A stretch of DNA of 64,000 nt from Flavobacteriaceae bacterium LYZ1037. Lineage in GTDB: Bacteria > Bacteroidota > Bacteroidia > Flavobacteriales > Flavobacteriaceae. The notes below the pieces were generated by a model. The model did no database searches. It saw nothing but the letters and a program-made list of their open reading frames with translations, and was not told the DNA's origin. How positions within the stretch are numbered: the first letter of the stretch is position 1; the number at the start of each line of letters is the position of its first letter. Shown piece by piece: positions 58,776 through 64,000 of this stretch. The translations under genes and the position numbers were made by a program. The stretch spans positions 434,001-498,000 of the forward strand of contig QFWS01000001.1 in NCBI GenBank assembly GCA_003144015.1, read 5' to 3'.

Positions 58776-60362
58776 ATGATTCTTAATATTGAAATAATTA
58801 CATCACTATCAGAACCTACAGCTTTTTTTCTAAAAAAAAATAAAGTTCTAATAAATAGTGATGCCTTCTTATCAGAGTCATTTAAAATGAAATTCACTTT
58901 TAGTGAACCCATTATTTCTTTGAGAGATCATGATTATTTATGGAAGGCACCATATGAAAATTATAATGCTGGTGTATTCGCACCTAAACTTCTAAAATTA
59001 AAAAACAACTATTATATTCAGGCAAATCAAGCCATTGGTTCTTGGCGTTTGGATATCAATGAAGATAATGTATTGTATTGGTGTTTTAATGAGATTAATC
59101 AGAATCCGATTACACAATATGTTGGTGAAAGCAATTCAAGATTAATAAACAGTTTAACTGAGGAAATTGAGGTAGGTAAATTATCCTTATTATTTTCTAA
59201 GTCTCATGGGATAGAATATAGTAGATCTATCGTTCCTTTTTCAGGCATCATTTGTTTTACAGATCATTGTGATTTTGATTCTTTTGAAAGTCTTGAAACT
59301 TTAAGAGAATTTTTTAAGAAAATGAGTATTAGAACTACTAAAGGCTTTTTTTTAAATCATTTTTCAAAAAGAGCAGAGAATGCTTCTTATGAGAATGAAA
59401 AAGAGGAATTACAAAAGTGGGAGCGAGATGGTCATGAAATGGCTTACCATTCTTTAACACAATCTTTGCGAAGTCAAACTGAAGCTTTTAAAGAATTTGA
59501 ATTATTTAAACCAGAATTTTCAAGTAAAACATGGATAGATCATGGGTATCAACCTTATAATTTGTCGTTAAGTAGTCAATTTAAAGAAAGCTATAATTAC
59601 ACCATTGATAGTCTTCAAAGCAAAGGAGTATCCTATTTTTGGAGCTATATAGATTCAGGCTTTGCAACAAATGGAGTTATTAATCAACTAAACCCAAATC
59701 AGTTTACACTGAAAGTTTTTAATAAGGGAATTAAAAAGTTTGTATTAAAAAAACGAATGGCCTTAAGTATTAAAAATTTGATGTTTCATTATGATGCAAG
59801 TTCCAAACAAATTGATAATTATAAAAGCTTAGCATCATCATTAAAAAAGGCTCTTAAACAAAAATCTTTAAAACATGTTTTTCAGTTAATCCAAAGTGCA
59901 ATATCAATTCAAAAGATATTTTTTACTTTGCTTCTAAAATGGAAAACGACGTCGAAAACAGTCTATCCATTATCTGAATACACACCCATTGTTTTTAAAC
60001 TTAATAAGTCGGTATATGCTTTTCAAACGTTGGAAATGACTGATTTTGTTGAAGGCCTGTCAAAGAATAATATAAACATCCTACTGAAAGAATCGGGTTT
60101 GTGTATCTTGCATACTTATTTTTCGGTTCGATTAGAGTATCATGAAGGTAAGTTGCTACAAGACGAGCACACTATTAATCCCCATGTAATATCTAATTTT
60201 CAATATTTATCAGAACAGGTATTGAAAAATAAATTATGGAATCCAACACTTCGTGAGCTGATAGAGTATCTAAAGCAATTCTATAGTTTAAAATTAGATA
60301 TCGATGAAGAAGGAGCTATTTTTGAACGGTCTAAAACGAGTTTAATAAGTAGAAAGGTATAA
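58776..60362 (+). CDS. Divergent polysaccharide-deacetylase-like (NodB-homology) protein
   Basis: The 528-residue protein is not closely matched to a family that I can name with certainty. Residues 158-168 read 'IICFTDHCDFD', which resembles NodB motif 1 (TFDD) with aspartates D163 and D166, and H220-EMAYH-225 resembles motif 2 (H-x4-H, in place of H(S/T)xxxH). 'SKTWIDHGYQPYN' may be motif 3. The first 150 residues and the last 200 belong to no known domain. It could remove N-acetyl groups from amino sugars, making free amines. The next two genes are acyltransferase-like (FemAB, GNAT), which fits such a role. There is no signal peptide, so action would be cytoplasmic. Confidence 0.6.
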   Translation: MILNIEIITSLSEPTAFFLKKNKVLINSDAFLSESFKMKFTFSEPIISLRDHDYLWKAPYENYNAGVFAPKLLKLKNNYYIQANQAIGSWRLDINEDNVLYWCFNEINQNPITQYVGESNSRLINSLTEEIEVGKLSLLFSKSHGIEYSRSIVPFSGIICFTDHCDFDSFESLETLREFFKKMSIRTTKGFFLNHFSKRAENASYENEKEELQKWERDGHEMAYHSLTQSLRSQTEAFKEFELFKPEFSSKTWIDHGYQPYNLSLSSQFKESYNYTIDSLQSKGVSYFWSYIDSGFATNGVINQLNPNQFTLKVFNKGIKKFVLKKRMALSIKNLMFHYDASSKQIDNYKSLASSLKKALKQKSLKHVFQLIQSAISIQKIFFTLLLKWKTTSKTVYPLSEYTPIVFKLNKSVYAFQTLEMTDFVEGLSKNNINILLKESGLCILHTYFSVRLEYHEGKLLQDEHTINPHVISNFQYLSEQVLKNKLWNPTLRELIEYLKQFYSLKLDIDEEGAIFERSKTSLISRKV

Positions 60363-60364
60363 CA

Positions 60365-61438
60365 ATGAAATTCTTTTTCACAACAGAGCAATCCTGGTTT
60401 GATAAATGGGACGAATTCCTTACAAAGGAATCACGTGGCACACACCTGCAACATTCTGTTTGGCTCAATTCCTATAAATCCTATGGGTTTACCACAGAGC
60501 TATTTCTTTTGGTTGAAGAGAATAATGATATTATTGGTGGTTTTATAGCTGTTATAGCAAAAAAAGCATTTTTTAAATTCTATATTATTCCACAAGGCCC
60601 CATAATAAAATTATCTAAAGAATTTTATTTAAAAGACTGTTTTGAGCAGATACATATCCGTTCTAAACATCTTAAATGTTGCTATGCACAATTTTCTATA
60701 CCTATCTCAAATAATTTATTAATAAAGGATTATGTGTATGGTGAGAATGTGAGAGAATGGATACCGGAACCTTTTGAGAGTGGAAATAAGTTTAAATATA
60801 TTTATTCAGGTTATGGAATGAATTGGGTTGATTTAAGCGAATTTACTGATTTTGATTCCTATTTAAAAAGTTTAAAATCACAAGTGAGACGCAATATTAA
60901 ATTAGCCTATCAAAGAAATGATGATTGTTATTATTTATCTAATAAAAGTACCATAGATGATCTTGAGTTACTTTATGAATTGGTATTATTAAACGCTAAG
61001 CAATTTCATTATTCTGTTAGAAGCTTTAAGGATGTAGGTAATAGTTTATTGAACTTATTATACAAGGGACAGGGTGTATTCCAAAGTATATCTAATAATT
61101 CAGAAATTGTATCTACGGGGTTTTCAATAAAACATCATAATTATTTAGTGTATTTGTTTGGTGGTACCAAAAGAATGAAACCAGACACCAAATCTGGTTA
61201 TTTAATACATGCTAGTAATATTAAAATGTCTATAGAAAATGGGTATCCAGGTTATAATATTTCTATGGGTGGCTCAGAAGGAGTTAGAGATTTTAAACGC
61301 AAGTTTGCTTCAGAGGAAATTTATTTTAATAAACCTCATTACTTTTGTGTGCATAATGCATTAGTATTTAATATATTTAAAAGTTTTGAAAAAATATTAA
61401 AAAAACATAAGGGGGTAATCTCTAAATATCTAAAATGA
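60365..61438 (+). CDS. FemAB/GNAT-fold aminoacyl- or acyltransferase
   Basis: The 357-residue protein has two GNAT-like halves. The N-terminal half begins 'WFDKWDEFLTKESRGTHLQHSVWLNSYKSYGFTTELFLLVEENNDIIGGFIAVI', which follows the pattern of FemABX and BioF2-like acetyltransferases ('Q...W......G'). The C-terminal half carries 'LKSQVRRNIKLAYQRND' and 'HHNYLVYLFGGTKRMKPDTKSGYLIHASNIKMSIENGYPGYNISMGGSEGVRDFKRKF', the conserved 'G...Y.....FK..F' ending of FemAB proteins. Such enzymes add amino acids from aminoacyl-tRNA, or acyl groups, to cell-wall or glycan amines. The start is 2 bp after the deacetylase-like stop, and it overlaps the next gene by 4 bp. Confidence 0.85.
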   Translation: MKFFFTTEQSWFDKWDEFLTKESRGTHLQHSVWLNSYKSYGFTTELFLLVEENNDIIGGFIAVIAKKAFFKFYIIPQGPIIKLSKEFYLKDCFEQIHIRSKHLKCCYAQFSIPISNNLLIKDYVYGENVREWIPEPFESGNKFKYIYSGYGMNWVDLSEFTDFDSYLKSLKSQVRRNIKLAYQRNDDCYYLSNKSTIDDLELLYELVLLNAKQFHYSVRSFKDVGNSLLNLLYKGQGVFQSISNNSEIVSTGFSIKHHNYLVYLFGGTKRMKPDTKSGYLIHASNIKMSIENGYPGYNISMGGSEGVRDFKRKFASEEIYFNKPHYFCVHNALVFNIFKSFEKILKKHKGVISKYLK

Positions 61439-61902
61439 AGGCATTTTTTAATAAATTAAAATTAAAACACATAGATGTTTTTGTTTATAAAATGCCTAGT
61501 CAAGGCTTGGTTGATTTTGTTATAGATATATCTTCTTACACCTTAAAAAATGAAACACAAAACGGACGCCAAGTGTTTTGCATACTAGATTCTTTTAAAA
61601 AAACAATACATAAAAGTTTTATTTTTAAAAAGGTATACCTCTTGAAGCTCATTCAAGTGCAAGGTGATGTAATTGGTGGGTGTTCTACATCTGAAAAACA
61701 TAGAGGTAAAGGCTTTTATCCTTTTATGTTAAATACCATAGGTAAGACGTATGCTAAAGATGGAAATTTTGATTTATACATCATAGTGGATAAATCAAAT
61801 ACAAGTTCTATTCGTGGTATTGAAAAAGCTGGATTTATAAAATACAAATCTGTTAAAACAAAAAGATTTGGACCAATATATTTTGATACAATGGTAGAGT
61901 AA
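61435..61902 (+). CDS. GNAT-family N-acyltransferase
   Basis: The 155-residue protein has the acetyl-CoA loop 'STSEKHRGKGFYPFMLNTIGKTYA' (R-G-K-G, the Q/RxxGxG/A motif) and the C-terminal 'IIVDKSNTSSIRGIEKAGFIKYKS' (N-x-x-S-x-x-x-x-E-K-x-G-F) typical of GNATs. The N-terminal half is less clear. It overlaps the FemAB-like gene by 4 bp. Together with the deacetylase-like gene it forms a three-gene cassette that could exchange N-acetyl for another acyl group on an amino sugar. This role is inferred from neighbours only. Confidence 0.88.
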   Translation: MKAFFNKLKLKHIDVFVYKMPSQGLVDFVIDISSYTLKNETQNGRQVFCILDSFKKTIHKSFIFKKVYLLKLIQVQGDVIGGCSTSEKHRGKGFYPFMLNTIGKTYAKDGNFDLYIIVDKSNTSSIRGIEKAGFIKYKSVKTKRFGPIYFDTMVE

Positions 61903-62104
61903 GATTAAAAAAAAAATCGATGGGCGGAGTCTTTATTGAGGTGTTTAATTTTGGAAGCTAGGTTTGCATTGAATTTTTTGATAAAACGCCTTCGACAGGC
62001 TCAGACTGACATAGTGATTTGGGTTTTGATTGTGGTTGAAATTTTTATAGTTAGGAAAAAGAGATGCTTCGATAGGCTCAGACTGACAATAACTATTGCT
62101 AGCT
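61903..62104. other. Gene-free spacer with two family D repeat units
   Basis: This spacer begins a 346-bp stretch with no gene. It holds two copies of CTTCGACAGGCTCAGACTGACA (61988-62011) and its variant CTTCGATAGGCTCAGACTGACA (62065-62088). A related unit lies inside the repeat island (31531-31555), and its inverse at 63411-63436. The short ORFs over this area on both strands are read from the repeats and are not genes. Confidence 0.8.
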
Positions 62105-62197
62105 GTCATTGCGAACGTAGTGAAGCAATCTGTCATTAAAATTGTTCTCAGTTTCATGAGATTGCCACGTCACTCCTTCGTCGTTTCTCGCAATGAC
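62105..62197. repeat. Intergenic inverted-repeat element, family B
   Basis: It starts GTCATTGCGAACG and ends TCTCGCAATGAC, with internal 'GAAGCAATCTG' and 'GAGATTGCCACG' arms, like the copies at 21154 and 22064. It lies upstream of the GT4 gene at 62249. The remaining 50 bp to that start are AT-rich. Confidence 0.9.
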
Positions 62198-62248
62198 AGG
62201 TATAAAGTAATGACGATAAAAATTAAAAATAGAGAATAAATTAAGGTA

Positions 62249-63346
62249 TTGAATAAAAACATCCTCATAGTAACCTCCGAATTCCCTCCACAACCTGGAG
62301 GTATCGGCTATCACGCGTTTAACCTTGCTGAACAGCTTCAGATGCATGGCTATGGTGTGACTGTTTTAGCAGACCAACGTTCAAAATCGGGTGAGGAAGA
62401 ATTGGGTTTTGATAAGTCACTTGCCTTTCAAATAAAACGAGTATCCTGGAAGTCTATTCGGATTTTGATGTATCTGGAACGTCTGGTTTTACTTTTTAGG
62501 TTGATTAAAACCAACGAGGTGGTTTTAGCTTCAGGAAAATTTTCCTTGTGGATGGTAGCTTTTGTGAGTTTGTTTTATAAGAAACACTATCTAGCAGTGA
62601 TTCATGGTTCTGAGGTGAATTTTAAAAAGTACCTTCTAAAAAAGAGTATTGAAAGCGCCTTAAAACGATTTTCCACCATCATAGCAGTGTCGCAGTACAC
62701 ACAAAGTCTGGTTTCGCATTTAAACCTCAATACCATAGTGATTCCCAATGGGTATGATGTTAAAAAGTGGCAAACGGTGGTTCCTGTCCATGGAGCCCTT
62801 CAGGGATATCCCCAACTCATGACTGTTGGGAATGTTACTCAAAGGAAAGGTCAGCTACAGGTGATTAAACACTTACCACAACTCTTGAAGATTTATCCGA
62901 AAATTCAGTATCATTGTGTGGGATTACCAACAGAAGCAAAAAGGTTTAAACAAATAGCGAAAGACTTAGGTGTAGCTAAGCACGTTGTTTTTCATGGTCG
63001 TCTCGAGGATACCGAATTACAAGCTTTGTTGCAGGTTATGGACGTGTTTGTGATGTTAAGTACCGAAACAGCATCAGGCGATGTGGAAGGTTTTGGAATG
63101 GCACTCATAGAAGCTAATGCTTTGGGAATACCAAGCATAGGCTCTAAGGGCTGTGGCATTGAAGATGCCATTTTAGATGGGAAATCGGGATGTCTGGTAG
63201 CTCATGGAAATGCATCAGAATTTCAAGACGCTTTAAAAAACATTTTAGAGGCTCATGAGACCTATAAAATAGAAGCTAAAAAATGGGCAGACACCCATAG
63301 ATGGGAAGATGTTATAAAGACTTATATCAAGATTATTGAAGCATAA
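62249..63346 (+). CDS. GT4 glycosyltransferase
   Basis: The 365-residue GT-B protein starts at TTG (62249): 'LNKNILIVTSEFPPQPGGIGYHAFNLAEQLQMHGYGVTVLAD', with the PGGIG acceptor loop. The C-terminal domain has 'LMTVGNVTQRKGQLQVIKHLPQLL', 'YHCVGLPTEAKRFKQIAKDLGV', 'FHGRLEDTELQALLQVMDVFVMLSTETASGDVEGFGMALIEANALGIPSIGSKGCGIEDAILDGKSG'. The E-G-F-G-M-A-L-I-E donor motif is intact. It is separated from the acyltransferase cassette by repeats. No ATG is available near the start, so TTG is the only good choice. It is one of the late GT4 genes. Confidence 0.92.
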   Translation: MNKNILIVTSEFPPQPGGIGYHAFNLAEQLQMHGYGVTVLADQRSKSGEEELGFDKSLAFQIKRVSWKSIRILMYLERLVLLFRLIKTNEVVLASGKFSLWMVAFVSLFYKKHYLAVIHGSEVNFKKYLLKKSIESALKRFSTIIAVSQYTQSLVSHLNLNTIVIPNGYDVKKWQTVVPVHGALQGYPQLMTVGNVTQRKGQLQVIKHLPQLLKIYPKIQYHCVGLPTEAKRFKQIAKDLGVAKHVVFHGRLEDTELQALLQVMDVFVMLSTETASGDVEGFGMALIEANALGIPSIGSKGCGIEDAILDGKSGCLVAHGNASEFQDALKNILEAHETYKIEAKKWADTHRWEDVIKTYIKIIEA

Positions 63347-63410
63347 GAGATGAATCGAACATGATCAAAATTTTATCACCCAAAGAAATGATTAAATGCG
63401 AATAGCATGC

Positions 63411-63436
63411 CTGTACTGAGTCAAGTCGAAGTATGA
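63411..63436. repeat. Family D repeat unit, inverted
   Basis: CTGTACTGAGTCAAGTCGAAGTATGACC is on the minus strand the same kind of unit as CATACTTCG...CTCAGTACAG at 31531. It lies in the 116-bp spacer before the last gene. Confidence 0.7.
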
Positions 63437-63462
63437 CCATTAAAAGGCAATAAAAAAAGCAG

Positions 63463-64000
63463 ATGAAACTGGCCATTATATCACATACCGAACATTATAA
63501 AGCCCCAGATGGCACCATCGTTGGTTGGGGCCCTACCATTACGGAAATCAATCACCTCTTAGAGATTTTTGATACCATTTATCATGTGGCCATGTTACAT
63601 GACACCGAAGCCCCTCCAAGTGCTCTGCCGTATCTGTCTAATAAAGTGGTTTTTATACCCTTACCTGCTTTAGGTGGCCAAAGCATAATATCTAAAATAG
63701 AACTTGTTTGGAAGGCACCTAAAGTATTACGAATTATTAATCGGACTTTAAAACAGGTTGATTGGTTCCAGTTTCGAGCGCCTACGGGCATGGGCGTGTA
63801 TGTGATTCCCTTTCTAAGTCTTTGTGTTAAGACACCCGGTTGGTTTAAGTATGCAGGGAATTGGAATCAAGAACATCCACCATGGGGCTATAGATTACAA
63901 CGCTGGATGTTGAAACAGCAATCTAGGAAGGTGACCATCAATGGGAGTTGGAACCATCAACCCAAACACTGTATCACTTTTGAAAATCCCTGCTTAACAA
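63463..64000 (+). CDS. Probable glycosyltransferase, 5' part (3' end beyond the window)
   Basis: The frame is open from the ATG at 63463 to the window edge, 179 codons. It begins 'MKLAIISHTEHYKAPDGTIVGWGPTITEINHLLEIF'. This is the start of a GT-B N-terminal domain with an acceptor loop ('VGWGPTITEIN') as in GT4 family members of polysaccharide loci. It goes on with 'VVFIPLPALGG', 'VDWFQFRAPTGMGVYVIPFL' and 'GWFKYAGNWNQEHPPWGYRLQRWMLK'. The RAP...Y...IP and KYAGNW parts resemble the sugar-acceptor side of GT4 proteins. The donor domain lies outside the window, so the family is provisional. Confidence 0.7.
   Translation, partial: MKLAIISHTEHYKAPDGTIVGWGPTITEINHLLEIFDTIYHVAMLHDTEAPPSALPYLSNKVVFIPLPALGGQSIISKIELVWKAPKVLRIINRTLKQVDWFQFRAPTGMGVYVIPFLSLCVKTPGWFKYAGNWNQEHPPWGYRLQRWMLKQQSRKVTINGSWNHQPKHCITFENPCLT

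Noticed and set aside
61936-62347. Short ORFs on both strands in the 61.9-62.3 kb spacer
   Set aside because: They run through family D and B repeats and into the GT4 gene, with no coding-like features.
1-64000. tRNA, rRNA, insertion sequence or prophage genes
   Set aside because: None was recognised on either strand. Small tRNAs could be missed by eye, so a tRNAscan run would be decisive.

Overview
The window looks like a chromosomal segment of a member of the Flavobacteriaceae (Bacteroidota), probably marine. The grounds are low GC content, near absence of Shine-Dalgarno sites, promoter-like TTG-N18/19-TAnnTTTG sequences, a long SecA without the C-terminal zinc motif, small conserved proteins of the DUF2795 and DUF2911 types, and families of short intergenic repeats. 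The species was not identified. No rRNA, tRNA, CRISPR array, transposase or phage gene was seen.

Left part (1 to about 24.1 kb) is mostly housekeeping. It holds the 3' end of a nitronate monooxygenase-like gene, a PD40 beta-propeller protein, a MATE pump with a small protein and a PAP2 phosphatase, and a three-gene operon (GT2, LAB_N, GT39) that resembles lipid A or lipid-linked sugar decoration. It continues with meaB, a DUF2911 protein, an ECF sigma factor operon with its own ECF-like promoter, a 1635-residue secreted multidomain protein, secA, a DUF2795 protein, a PduO-type cobalamin adenosyltransferase, a methyltransferase and an ABC-F ATPase. MeaB and the adenosyltransferase both serve B12-dependent metabolism.

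Right part (24.2 to 64 kb) is one long, co-oriented surface-polysaccharide locus that runs off the right edge. It begins with an export pair (Wza-like lipoprotein, Wzc-like tyrosine kinase) behind a good Bacteroidota promoter, then a TviB/TviC-like pair for an N-acetyl-hexosaminuronic acid nucleotide. After a repeat island come an ABC-2 exporter (Wzm, Wzt with C-terminal sugar-binding domain) and about 28 genes for assembly and decoration. These are GT2, GT4, GT14 and GT47 glycosyltransferases, six methyltransferases (types 11, TylF, MycE-like and FkbM), a sulfotransferase, two asparagine-synthetase-like amidotransferases, a polysaccharide-deacetylase-like protein, a FemAB-like transferase and a GNAT acyltransferase. 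No Wzx flippase, Wzy polymerase or initiating sugar-phosphate transferase was seen. The simplest reading is an ABC-exported glycan containing uronic acid (perhaps uronamide), methylated, sulfated and N-acylated, anchored or exported through Wza/Wzc.

The unusual content is in the repeats. A 1.6-kb island (29.95 to 31.6 kb) inside the polysaccharide locus is made of mosaic copies of a GTCATTCAGA...TCTGAATGAC inverted-repeat element around a single small GIY-YIG nuclease gene. A related copy has run into the 3' end of a glycosyltransferase gene and supplies its last 22 codons. Four separate tandem arrays, all of period 7 bp, lie at gene borders. A perfect 17-bp-stem palindrome separates the tviB-like and tviC-like genes. 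A (TATGGC)7 tract encodes the tyrosine-rich tail of the Wzc-like kinase.
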